The notes below the pieces were generated by a model. It saw nothing but the letters and a program-made list of their open reading frames with translations. It ran no database searches and was not told the DNA's origin. From assembly GCF_000455605.1 (NCBI RefSeq), contig NC_017025.1:2418001-2482000 (forward strand): 64,000 bases of DNA. Direction: 5' to 3'. Shown piece after piece: positions 28,038 to 35,177 of this stretch. Positions within the stretch are counted from its first letter, which is position 1. The number at the start of each line of letters is the position of its first letter. The DNA is from Flavobacterium indicum GPTSA100-9 = DSM 17447 (GTDB taxonomy: Bacteria; Bacteroidota; Bacteroidia; Flavobacteriales; Flavobacteriaceae). Both the position numbers and the translations under genes were made by a program.

Positions 28038-28056
28038 TACGCAAAATAATTGCGTA
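28038..28056. promoter_or_regulatory. Palindromic operator, copy 2 (rtcB)
   Basis: TACGCAA-AATAA-TTGCGTA, a perfect 7-bp inverted repeat with a 5-nt spacer. It is the same site as at 25352-25370 and is followed at identical spacing by TTTGAAATCTTTG (28062-28074). Confidence 0.8.
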
Positions 28057-28089
28057 TTTGATTTGAAATCTTTGTAAAGAAATAATACC

Positions 28090-28122
28090 AACCGGATTGC
28101 TTCAGCGGAAAGCAATCCGGTT
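28090..28122 (+). other. Strong hairpin in the rtcB 5' leader
   Basis: AACCGGATTGCTT (28090-28102) and AAGCAATCCGGTT (28110-28122) pair perfectly over 13 bp with a 7-nt loop CAGCGGA. No T run follows, so it is not a terminator. It lies 16 nt before the rtcB ATG and could control stability or translation of the mRNA. Confidence 0.75.
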
Positions 28123-28138
28123 CACAAAAGAAAAAATT

Positions 28139-29560
28139 ATGAACACACCCATAAACGGAAACGACTTAAAAGAACTAGGCTATCCTGAAGGAACTTTAGT
28201 AGGCTTAGCGTTACGAATTAACAAAAAAAGAAACGGATATAACAGAGAAGAAATGTTTATGCATTACAAAGCTGTTTTAGAACATCCAGAAAACTATATT
28301 GACGATAAAGTATTTAGCAAACTAGCTATTGCCATTATTGAAAAAGCCAATGAAAAACCAGAAGATTTCATTCAATTGAACAAAAATCCAAATGCATTTT
28401 CAGCTTACGGATTAGAAAATATTGAAGAAGGTGCTAGAAAGCAAATGGAAGTCGCGATGCAATTACCGGTGACAATTGCTGGCGCCTTGATGCCAGACGC
28501 ACATCAAGGTTATGGTTTGCCAATTGGTGGAGTTTTAGCCACAAACAATGCGGTTATTCCATATGGAGTGGGTGTTGATATTGGTTGCAGAATGGCATTA
28601 TCGGTTTATGATATTCCGGAATTCTTTTATTATGAAAACGAAGATAAATTTAAAAGAGAATTGATTGCGCACTCAAAATTTGGAGCCGGACATGGATTTC
28701 ATGGTCAGTACAAAAGTGATCATGCGGTATTAGAAAGCAACGTATTTAACGAAAATACTTTTGTGAAAAAATTAAAAGACAAAGCTTGGTCGCAATTAGG
28801 TTCTTCTGGTGGTGGAAATCACTTTGTAGAATTCGGAATTATGGAATTTGAAAAAGACGATGAGATTTTAAACATTCCAAAAGGAAAATACGTGGCACTT
28901 TTAACACATTCAGGTTCGAGAGGATTAGGCGCAACAATTGCTGGGCATTACACAAAATTAGCTAAAGACACGTGCAAATTACCAGAAGTAGCAAAAAACT
29001 TAGCCTATTTAGATTTGAATTCACAATTGGGACAAGAATATTGGTTGGCCATGAACTTGTCTGGTGATTATGCTTCGGCTTGTCATGAAGTGATTCATAC
29101 TAAAATGGAGAAAGCATTAGGTGCTACGGTTTTAGCGAAAGTAGAAAACCATCATAATTTTGCTTGGAAAGAAATGTACAATAACGAAGAAGTAATTGTA
29201 CATAGAAAAGGTGCTACTCCAGCAGCAAAAGGCCTCATGGGAATTATACCCGGAAGTATGACCGCACCAGGATTTTTAGTACGAGGAAAAGGCGAAGAAA
29301 ACGCCATCAACTCAGCTTCACATGGTGCAGGACGACAAATGAGCCGAACAAAAGCTATTAAATCCATTACGAAAACCGACATGCAAACCATCTTGAAAGA
29401 CCACGGTGTAACGTTGATTGGTGCTGGATTAGATGAAGCTCCAATGGCGTATAAAGACATCCATCAAGTGATGGCTGCCCAACAAGAATTGGTTGATGTA
29501 GTTGCCAAGTTTACTCCAAAAATGGTAAGAATGGCAGATGATGGAAGTCATGAGGATTAA
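28139..29560 (+). CDS. rtcB: RNA-splicing ligase RtcB
   Basis: RtcB joins RNA 2',3'-cyclic phosphate or 3'-phosphate ends to 5'-OH ends using GTP and Mn2+. The 473-residue protein keeps the family signatures: DAHQGYGLPIGGVLAT, GVDIGCRMAL (metal-binding Asp and Cys), SSGGGNHFVEFG, LTHSGSRGLGATIAGHY and SHGAGRQMSRTKAI, which contains the guanylylated histidine. I chose the ATG at 28139 (MNTPINGNDLKELGYPEG); an upstream start at 28097 would place the leader hairpin inside the coding region. No archease or RtcA gene is nearby. A copy of the palindromic operator precedes it, so it is induced together with the RING/TerD unit. Confidence 0.95.
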   Translation: MNTPINGNDLKELGYPEGTLVGLALRINKKRNGYNREEMFMHYKAVLEHPENYIDDKVFSKLAIAIIEKANEKPEDFIQLNKNPNAFSAYGLENIEEGARKQMEVAMQLPVTIAGALMPDAHQGYGLPIGGVLATNNAVIPYGVGVDIGCRMALSVYDIPEFFYYENEDKFKRELIAHSKFGAGHGFHGQYKSDHAVLESNVFNENTFVKKLKDKAWSQLGSSGGGNHFVEFGIMEFEKDDEILNIPKGKYVALLTHSGSRGLGATIAGHYTKLAKDTCKLPEVAKNLAYLDLNSQLGQEYWLAMNLSGDYASACHEVIHTKMEKALGATVLAKVENHHNFAWKEMYNNEEVIVHRKGATPAAKGLMGIIPGSMTAPGFLVRGKGEENAINSASHGAGRQMSRTKAIKSITKTDMQTILKDHGVTLIGAGLDEAPMAYKDIHQVMAAQQELVDVVAKFTPKMVRMADDGSHED

Positions 29561-29565
29561 TCTTA

Positions 29566-29597
29566 AAAACCTAACAACCATAGATTTGTTAGGTTTT
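29566..29597 (+). terminator. rtcB terminator
   Basis: AAAACCTAACAA and TTGTTAGGTTTT form a 12-bp stem with an 8-nt loop directly after the rtcB stop. Confidence 0.8.
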
Positions 29598-29648
29598 CGG
29601 CATACTTATTGAAGTACATATCGTACTAACCAACAACCTCAACAAGAT

Positions 29649-30212
29649 ATGCATAACAGTTTACATTCCTATGGCCGAAAAAGTTTAACTCCAAAAACTA
29701 AAAAACTAATTCCTTTTGTAGATGTAACAGCTATGGTGAATTTATCATTTCTGTTAATACTATTTTTCATGCTCCAAAGTTTTATTCAAAAACCACAAGC
29801 TCTGGATTTAGAATTACCTGATAAAAACAGCGTTACTTGTGGGGGATCGAATATAATATCTTATATTGAGGGTTGGCGTACAATAACTATTATTCTAGGA
29901 AAAAACAATGAAGTAATCACTTATCAAGGACAAATTAATGATCCTATTGAATTTCCAAAAAGATTTAAGTTAGATTCCGAAAGTTTTAAAACGTATCTTT
30001 TACAAAAAGGAAATGAATTTTGTTCTAGAGTCAACAATCCAATAAAAGAGAAATTATTCATCAATTTAAAACCCAGTGATTATAGTAAATATTCCGATTT
30101 AGTCACTACAATAGACCTTATAAATACTGTAATTCAAACCAACTATAGTATAAATGAATTAAATAAACTCGAAAATAAAATGGTGGTCCAAAATGCAAAA
30201 ACGTCCCTATAA
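29649..30212 (+). CDS. ExbD/TolR-like protein lacking the usual membrane aspartate
   Basis: The 187-residue protein has a single N-terminal membrane helix (about 24-44) in the context FVDVTAMVNLSFLLILFFML and a periplasmic domain with DLELPDKN, as in ExbD/TolR. In ExbD the helix starts with VDV, whose aspartate carries protons. Here the aligned residue appears to be Asn (MVNL), and an aspartate lies six residues earlier. No ExbB or TonB gene is adjacent. The stop codon lies inside its own terminator hairpin. Energy coupling is therefore uncertain. Confidence 0.65.
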   Translation: MHNSLHSYGRKSLTPKTKKLIPFVDVTAMVNLSFLLILFFMLQSFIQKPQALDLELPDKNSVTCGGSNIISYIEGWRTITIILGKNNEVITYQGQINDPIEFPKRFKLDSESFKTYLLQKGNEFCSRVNNPIKEKLFINLKPSDYSKYSDLVTTIDLINTVIQTNYSINELNKLENKMVVQNAKTSL

Positions 30213-30226
30213 AAAGGGACGTTTTC
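30196..30226 (+). terminator. Terminator of the ExbD-like gene
   Basis: ACGTCCCT and AGGGACGT form an 8-bp stem with a short A-rich loop and a T tail; the TAA stop is inside the loop. Confidence 0.8.
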
Positions 30227-30245
30227 AATAATTAACCTTTAATTT

Positions 30246-31727
30246 TTATTGTTTCTTTCGATCTATAATGGCTAATGATGGCTGCTGTGGCAAACCTTTC
30301 ATTAATCCATTATAAACGTGACTCAAGTCGTCTGGCTTTAATCCTTTATTATTGGAATGACAAGAAAAACAACTTCCAAAAGTGTTGTATTTATCCCCAT
30401 TTTGAGCATAGGTTTCCATGGTGGAATTGGCCAACTGACTTGCACCTATGGCTACTCCAGCCACCTTTAATGAATCAACGGTAGGATTGTAACTATAACC
30501 ATTGGGTCCAGCTCCATTTTCTGTCCAAGTAGCCCCTATAAAAATATAATTTTTACGAACATCTTTCCCTTTCAATTTAGAAATCACTGAATTATTAATG
30601 GCAATAATTTCACTATTTGAAGCAGCAGGAGTTGCATCCTCTGCGTTTGGTTTAACATCCACTGCACTTCCCCAAGGTTTTGTCCTCAGTGTATTACTAG
30701 GTGTTATTTCACACAAATCTTTTGCAATAATTGAATCTCCAGAAAAAGTCATGTGTGATTGATTATTAATAGCTCTTGGTTCTGAATTAAACAACCAATC
30801 GTTATTCCCATCTTCTAAAACAGTTTCAATGGTTCCATCTTTAGTAAGATATTGATACGCCTGATTTGGTGTGTTTCTTTTATGTTCAAAGGTAGCCCAA
30901 ATCATCTCAGGATGTCCATTAGCACTTCCCACAATATGCATTCCAACTAAAGCCAATTTAACTTTTCGCTCACCTTGAATCAACCATAATTGATTACTTT
31001 GTTTTTTATAAACGGGTATTGTCGCTTCAATTGTTACAAAATCTTCCACGTTTTTTAATGATTCTGCAACTACCCACGACGTTTTAATTTCCATGGCTAA
31101 TGCACTTGGATTTTTTAATTTAACACCATTATGTTGTGCAAAACTAAAAATACTATCTCTTTCCTCTTTAGTAGTAGGAAATTGTTTTCCCGACATTTTC
31201 TTCTGATGGACTGCATTCAAAAATTCAGCATATACATCGTTAACCATAGAAATATAGTAAACCAAGTTTCCATTTACATCCATCAATACATCGTCTGTTG
31301 CTTGTCCTTCTTCAGAGATAATTTTACCGGTTTTATCCACATTAGCAACAGCTTTTAACAATTGATTTGGTCGATGTGGAATCAAATTTCGTTGTCCATT
31401 CACTTTTGGAGAAACTGTATAAAATTCGGGCGATTCGAAAACAGTTTTTCCTCCTTGCTCCTTTGATGTCATCCATAAAAACATGCGTTCTGACCATTTA
31501 TAAAAATCGCAATTCGTTTTATGAATAAAATCAACACTATTAGCCGGAGTAACCATTCCGTTTTCTGTAATTGTTCCTGATTTAAACCAGCTCGCCATTT
31601 CGTTCTCTGATAAATCACACAAAGGTTTTACATTTTGTGGTAGTTTCCCGTTTTCTACAACACAGGAAACAACTAGAGCACCAATAAGTAGCGTTGGCAA
31701 CACCTTTTGAATTATTTTTTTTCTCAT
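30246..31727 (-). CDS. Lipoprotein with one heme c motif
   Basis: The 493-residue protein has a lipoprotein signal (LLIGALVVSC, Cys22) and, near the C-terminus, one heme c attachment motif CFSCH in FGSCFSCHSNNKGLKP. The long middle (about 60-440) contains no domain I can name, but WSERMFLWMTSKEQGG and PEMIWATFEHKRNTPNQAY look conserved in type. It would lie in the periplasm or at the outer membrane. A DUF1842-like gene lies 53 nt upstream, separated by a terminator. Redox function is inferred from the heme motif only. Confidence 0.65.
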   Translation of the reverse strand: MRKKIIQKVLPTLLIGALVVSCVVENGKLPQNVKPLCDLSENEMASWFKSGTITENGMVTPANSVDFIHKTNCDFYKWSERMFLWMTSKEQGGKTVFESPEFYTVSPKVNGQRNLIPHRPNQLLKAVANVDKTGKIISEEGQATDDVLMDVNGNLVYYISMVNDVYAEFLNAVHQKKMSGKQFPTTKEERDSIFSFAQHNGVKLKNPSALAMEIKTSWVVAESLKNVEDFVTIEATIPVYKKQSNQLWLIQGERKVKLALVGMHIVGSANGHPEMIWATFEHKRNTPNQAYQYLTKDGTIETVLEDGNNDWLFNSEPRAINNQSHMTFSGDSIIAKDLCEITPSNTLRTKPWGSAVDVKPNAEDATPAASNSEIIAINNSVISKLKGKDVRKNYIFIGATWTENGAGPNGYSYNPTVDSLKVAGVAIGASQLANSTMETYAQNGDKYNTFGSCFSCHSNNKGLKPDDLSHVYNGLMKGLPQQPSLAIIDRKKQ

Positions 31728-31749
31728 ATTCGTAATTTTGGTTAGGATA

Positions 31750-31771
31750 AAAAAAGCCTCATTTCGAGGCT
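31750..31771 (-). terminator. Terminator of the DUF1842-like gene
   Basis: On the minus strand, GCCTC-GAAAT-GAGGC is followed by TTTTTTT, just downstream of the 31781 gene. Confidence 0.7.
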
Positions 31772-31780
31772 TAATAAAAT

Positions 31781-32158
31781 TTATTTAGAAGTAACTGGAA
31801 CTGATTCAACATGCGTATTAGCATAACTGAAACCTCCTGTACCATTCCATGAACCATCAATTGCTAAATGTGCTTCAAACGGAATTTCAATTGGCATTAC
31901 CCCTTCTGAATGAATGGTTCCTTTAACTGCTACAATTTGTGTAACATTTCCTAAACCTGTTGCATATAATGTTCCTGTAACTTGTCCGCTATAATTTCCA
32001 TTTTCAGTAGCTTGCGTGATTTGTACAGCTCCACTTACTTTATGTTGTGAAGGAACTACAACGAATGAAAAATGAACGATTGGAGCACCAGGCATACCTA
32101 CGTTTCCTATTGTTCCTTGTGCTAAATAAGCACCAGCTAAATTTGATTGTGTTGACAT
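31781..32158 (-). CDS. DUF1842-like protein
   Basis: The 125-residue protein has no signal peptide. It starts MSTQSNLAGAYLAQGTIGNV and contains APIVHFSFVVVPSQHKVSGAVQITQAT, a beta-rich pattern that resembles DUF1842, a small domain also found in some bacterial lectins. The role is unknown. It is preceded by a long gene-poor stretch and followed by its own terminator, so it is probably monocistronic. Confidence 0.55.
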   Translation of the reverse strand: MSTQSNLAGAYLAQGTIGNVGMPGAPIVHFSFVVVPSQHKVSGAVQITQATENGNYSGQVTGTLYATGLGNVTQIVAVKGTIHSEGVMPIEIPFEAHLAIDGSWNGTGGFSYANTHVESVPVTSK

Positions 32159-32386
32159 AATTTAAAATTTTATAGTTTTGATTCCTACTCTATTGGCTTT
32201 TCGGTTCCGCCGTGTTAATAATGAATTGGCTAGCTTAAAATTCTAATGGTGAAATTATCAAGACGGAATGAGATAAATTATTATTTTGTAACAAAAACCT
32301 TCTTTTTAGGCATTTAAGTACGAAATTGAAGTATAAAAACATAAGAAAATTAATCATTTAAATTAAGCACAAAATAGGAACATAAT

Positions 32387-32418
32387 TTTTGTCCTTATTC
32401 CAAATTTTACTAATTTTG
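32387..32418 (+). promoter_or_regulatory. Promoter of the first short unit
   Basis: TTTTTG (ending 32391) and TAATTTTG (32411-32418) are 19 nt apart. The start site would be at about 32425, only a few bases before an ATG. Confidence 0.65.
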
Positions 32419-32427
32419 TACCTGAAA

Positions 32428-32538
32428 ATGAAAACAAAAAACCAACATATCCGCTTTTATTTAGATCCTAGAACTACTTTATCTATGGAAATTGTCCTTA
32501 CTTTTCCGAATAGGATATTGGGTATTTTAACTAATTGA
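32428..32538 (+). CDS. Possible 36-residue peptide
   Basis: The ORF begins MKTKNQHIRFYLDPRTTLSM and ends ILGILTN. A good promoter lies 10 nt upstream and an intrinsic terminator 30 nt downstream, so this stretch is very likely transcribed. The peptide matches nothing I know. The transcript could equally be a small regulatory RNA of about 180 nt. Confidence 0.4.
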   Translation: MKTKNQHIRFYLDPRTTLSMEIVLTFPNRILGILTN

Positions 32539-32568
32539 TATACATTTAAGTACATTAACAACAATACT

Positions 32569-32606
32569 AAACGTCCTTTTTTAACTAAAAGGACGTTTTT
32601 TTTTTA
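32569..32606 (+). terminator. Terminator of the first short unit
   Basis: ACGTCCTTTT and AAAAGGACGT form a 10-bp stem around TTAACT, followed by ten T. Confidence 0.85.
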
Positions 32607-32813
32607 CAATGAATAAAAAAATAAAACATGAATAAACGTTAATAGTAAAATATTATTTTGAAAAGTAACCAAATGAGAGACAGCCATTTGCAAATTTTAA
32701 CCTATCTGTAGAATTACGGACAAGATTTTTATTACCTTAAATTTAAATTTAACTAATTGATTTTCAGATATTTAATTGCAAAATAAATTTGGAAATTAGT
32801 TTTTTTTGATTTT

Positions 32814-32821
32814 ATCTTTGC
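32814..32821 (+). promoter_or_regulatory. -7 element of the second short unit
   Basis: TATCTTTG, a perfect TAnnTTTG, just before the 32872 ORF; a TTTGG about 20 nt upstream could be the -33 element. Confidence 0.55.
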
Positions 32822-32871
32822 AACAGAAAAATTACAACGGGTAATTTATATACCTATTAAAAAATAATATA

Positions 32872-33009
32872 GTGGAAAATTTAGTACTTACATATCAAAA
32901 CATGCCAAAACAAGGTAAACGAATTTTATCTGTTCTATCTATGGACCGAAATGTATTTGGTAGAGAAATTGCTATAACTAAGGTGTATTATTATAAATAT
33001 AGGAAATAA
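32872..33009 (+). CDS. Possible 45-residue peptide
   Basis: A GTG at 32872 opens a basic peptide MENLVLTYQNMPKQGKRILS that ends in KVYYYKYRK. It is framed by a promoter element about 50 nt upstream and a strong terminator 20 nt downstream. I do not recognise it. The whole unit (about 230 nt) may instead be a non-coding RNA. Confidence 0.4.
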   Translation: MENLVLTYQNMPKQGKRILSVLSMDRNVFGREIAITKVYYYKYRK

Positions 33010-33026
33010 AATATTTATAGATAATT

Positions 33027-33057
33027 TAAAAAAGCACCTTTAACAGGTGCTTTTTTT
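33027..33057 (+). terminator. Terminator of the second short unit
   Basis: AAAAAAGCACCT and AGGTGCTTTTTT form a 12-bp stem with a short TTAAC loop and a T tail. Confidence 0.9.
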
Positions 33058-33071
33058 ATGTCTTACAATTA

Positions 33072-33144
33072 GATTTTGTAGCTCAACTGGATTGAGCATT
33101 CGTCTACGAAGCGAAAAGTTTAGGTTCGAATCCTAACAAAATCA
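33072..33144 (+). tRNA. tRNA-Arg(ACG), divergent
   Basis: All four arms are present. The acceptor is GATTTTG/CAAAATC with discriminator A, the D arm GCTC/GAGC, and the anticodon arm TTCGT-CTACGAA-GCGAA with ACG at 33106-33108. The variable loop is 4 nt and the T arm TTAGG-TTCGAAT-CCTAA. Length is 73 nt with no encoded CCA. The AT-rich acceptor is unlike a normal housekeeping Arg tRNA, so this may be an accessory or decoy copy. Confidence 0.75.
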
Positions 33145-33165
33145 CTTAGTTCTAGAGAGGAACTT

Positions 33166-33237
33166 GGCTCATTGTGGTAATGGCTAACCTACCCGACTGT
33201 CTCTCGGGTGCTACGGGTTGGATTCCCGTATGAGCCG
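33166..33237 (+). tRNA. tRNA-Asp(GTC)-like, degenerate
   Basis: The acceptor is GGCTCAT/ATGAGCC with discriminator G, which is the Asp identity base. The anticodon arm is CCCGA-CTGTCTC-TCGGG with GTC at 33199-33201, and the T arm is ACGGG-TTGGATT-CCCGT. Oddities are a three-pair D stem, G in place of the universal C56 in the T loop and a pyrimidine at position 37. It follows the Arg tRNA by 21 nt, so they are probably transcribed together. Confidence 0.6.
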
Positions 33238-33272
33238 CAAGTTAAAATAGTATAAATTAAAAAAATAAAATT

Positions 33273-33590
33273 ATGAGACCAGACATTTTAAAAAGGTTTT
33301 TAACAAACACCGATGAAACAGGAAGATTTATTATGAAATCACGCATTACAGGTATCATCTACTTTGTAGAGCCTATTTATAATGGCAAAACACCTGTGTG
33401 GGGAGATGTTGATCCAGCCACAAAAAAAATTACAGGCAATTATGGTTCAAAATTTACAGGAGCAATTACTAATAAAGAATCATTGATTACTGAAGAAAAC
33501 GGATTCATGAATATAGGTTATTTCAAAGGAAGTCCTTTTGGAGCAATTGATGTAAGAGATAAAGAACATCAAAAACGAATGGGCATTTAA
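33273..33590 (+). CDS. Hypothetical protein downstream of accessory tRNAs
   Basis: The 105-residue soluble protein (MRPDILKRFLTNTDETGRFI) contains SRITGIIYFVEPI and ITGNYGSKFTGAITNKES and has no signal peptide or membrane segment. I do not recognise it. It starts 35 nt after the tRNA-Asp-like gene with no promoter of its own visible, so it may be read from the tRNA transcript. Confidence 0.5.
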   Translation: MRPDILKRFLTNTDETGRFIMKSRITGIIYFVEPIYNGKTPVWGDVDPATKKITGNYGSKFTGAITNKESLITEENGFMNIGYFKGSPFGAIDVRDKEHQKRMGI

Positions 33591-33641
33591 TTTGTAATCC
33601 TAAAATTGAAATCAAATGTGTAAAAAACAAATAAAAAAATG

Positions 33642-33667
33642 ATCTTCGAAATTCATTTTTCGAGGAT
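33642..33667 (+). other. Imperfect hairpin before a micro-ORF
   Basis: ATCTTCGAAA and TTTCGAGGAT pair with one mismatch around a short loop, 15 nt before the micro-ORF at 33682. A weak terminator or leader element. Confidence 0.4.
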
Positions 33668-33681
33668 ATAAAACTAGAGAA

Positions 33682-33786
33682 ATGAAAAATAGAATTAAAA
33701 CAATAGATACAAATACCGATAAATGGATTTGGATAGTGGCTAACATCCTTGCAGTTATTGCATTTATATTAAAAGACAAATTATAA
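33682..33786 (+). CDS. Possible 34-residue membrane micro-protein
   Basis: The ORF MKNRIKTIDTNTDKWIWIVA ends in one clear membrane helix and a charged tail (KDKL). Small single-span proteins of this kind occur in toxin-antitoxin and stress loci, but the sequence is not one I know. The remaining bases to 33904 show no gene apart from a 14-codon ORF at 33788. Confidence 0.35.
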   Translation: MKNRIKTIDTNTDKWIWIVANILAVIAFILKDKL

Positions 33787-33904
33787 AATGAAGACAATAA
33801 GAAATTGGTTGACCATACAACTTAGAAGTTGATAAATTATATTTCGCGTAGAAGTAATAAAACAGTAATCAAATAAAAATTTTATAGGTACTGTTTTAGA
33901 ATCT

Positions 33905-33943
33905 TAAAAATCCCGTTAGAAAATTAAACGGGATTTTTTTTTA
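33905..33943 (+). terminator. Terminator before rpoD
   Basis: AAAATCCCGTT and AACGGGATTTT form an 11-bp stem and end in nine T, insulating rpoD from the upstream small genes. Confidence 0.85.
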
Positions 33944-34045
33944 ATCTCATTACACTTAAAATTATTTTTTTTAAAAACTTTTGTAACTTTTTTGAAACCT
34001 TGTACGTATAACTATAAGAACTTTTAAAAAGTAAGGAGAAACCCA

Positions 34046-34909
34046 ATGAGACAGCTTAAAATTACCAAGCAGGTAACAAACCGTGAAACTGCATCCCTTG
34101 ACAAATACCTACAAGAAATTGGAAAAGTTGACCTTATCACAGCTGATGAAGAGGTAGAATTAGCACAACGTATTAAAGCGGGTGACCAAAGAGCACTTGA
34201 AAAATTAACTAAGGCTAATTTACGTTTCGTAGTATCAGTTGCTAAACAATATCAAAATCAAGGATTAACACTTCCTGACTTAATTAATGAAGGAAACTTA
34301 GGTTTAATCAAGGCAGCACAACGTTTTGATGAAACACGTGGTTTCAAATTTATTTCTTATGCCGTTTGGTGGATCCGTCAGTCTATATTACAAGCTTTAG
34401 CAGAACAATCTCGAATTGTACGTTTACCTTTAAACAAAATTGGTTCTATTAACAAAATCAATAAAATGTATGCGTTATTAGAACAATCGAATGAGCGTGC
34501 TCCTTCAGCTGAAGAAATTGCTAAAGAGTTAGACATGACTGTAAATGATGTAAAAGAGTCGATGAAAAACTCAGGACGTCATTTATCAATGGATGCTCCG
34601 TTAGTGGAAGGTGAAGATTCAAACTTATACGACGTATTACGTTCTGGTGAATCTCCAAATCCTGACAGAGAATTAATTCATGAGTCGTTACAAACAGAAA
34701 TTGAACGTGCTTTAGAAACATTAACTCCAAGAGAAGCGGATGTGGTTCGTTTGTATTTTGGTCTAGGTGATCAACACCCAATGACATTAGAAGAAATTGG
34801 AGAAACATTTGACTTAACGCGTGAGCGTGTACGTCAAATTAAAGAAAAAGCTATTAGAAGATTAAAACATACTTCTAGAAGTAAAATATTAAAAACGTAT
34901 TTAGGCTAA
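34046..34909 (+). CDS. rpoD: RpoD-family primary sigma factor
   Basis: The 287-residue protein lacks region 1.1, as in all Bacteroidota. It has region 1.2 ([25 protein letters not shown]), regions 2.1-2.4 ([42 protein letters not shown] type), region 3 and the region 4.2 helix-turn-helix ([27 protein letters not shown]). It directs RNA polymerase to the TTG/TAnnTTTG promoters seen in this window. Unlike most neighbours it has a good ribosome-binding site (AAGGAG) before the ATG. Confidence 0.95.
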   Translation: MRQLKITKQVTNRETASLDKYLQEIGKVDLITADEEVELAQRIKAGDQRALEKLTKANLRFVVSVAKQYQNQGLTLPDLINEGNLGLIKAAQRFDETRGFKFISYAVWWIRQSILQALAEQSRIVRLPLNKIGSINKINKMYALLEQSNERAPSAEEIAKELDMTVNDVKESMKNSGRHLSMDAPLVEGEDSNLYDVLRSGESPNPDRELIHESLQTEIERALETLTPREADVVRLYFGLGDQHPMTLEEIGETFDLTRERVRQIKEKAIRRLKHTSRSKILKTYLG

Positions 34910-34981
34910 TACCTAAATTACAATAACAACGGTCTTATGACTGTTCGTTTTTTGATTGATGATTGAAACTCCGGCTGATTA

Positions 34982-35145
34982 CCGGAGTTTTGTTTTTTAA
35001 ACGAAACAATAACTCCGGTCTGTTCGCTTTGCTCGAGTTCCCGGAGTTTTGTTTTTTAAACGAAACAATAACTCCGGTCTGTTCGCTTGGCTCGAGTTTA
35101 GCTTCGCTCTGTTCGCCTTTGGCTTGAGTCCGGAGTTTTGTTTTT
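34982..35145. repeat. 59-bp tandem repeat with stacked terminators
   Basis: Two 59-bp units (34982-35040 and 35041-35099) differ at only two or three positions. Each contains CCGGAGTTTTGTTTTTT, a spacer with ACGAAACAATAA, then ACTCCGG and a CTCGAG palindrome. A third partial copy of CCGGAGTTTTG starts at 35130. ACTCCGG and CCGGAGT pair to give serial hairpins with T runs, ending rpoD transcription and facing the convergent T9SS gene. Confidence 0.75.
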
Positions 35146-35177
35146 AATTCTATATTTTATCCAATTATTGTCTGCTA

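Noticed and set aside
28090..28122. Terminator of the RING/TerD gene
   Set aside because: The strong hairpin is followed by CACAAAAG and not by a T run, and it lies downstream of the rtcB promoter box.
28097..28138. Longer RtcB start
   Set aside because: The first 14 codons are made of the leader hairpin sequence; RtcB similarity starts at MNTPINGNDL.
33617..33643. Eight-codon ORF MCKKQIKK
   Set aside because: Too short, A-rich and without support from promoter or conservation.
34982..35145. CRISPR-like array
   Set aside because: The units are directly adjacent tandem copies that form terminator hairpins; there are no unique spacers.
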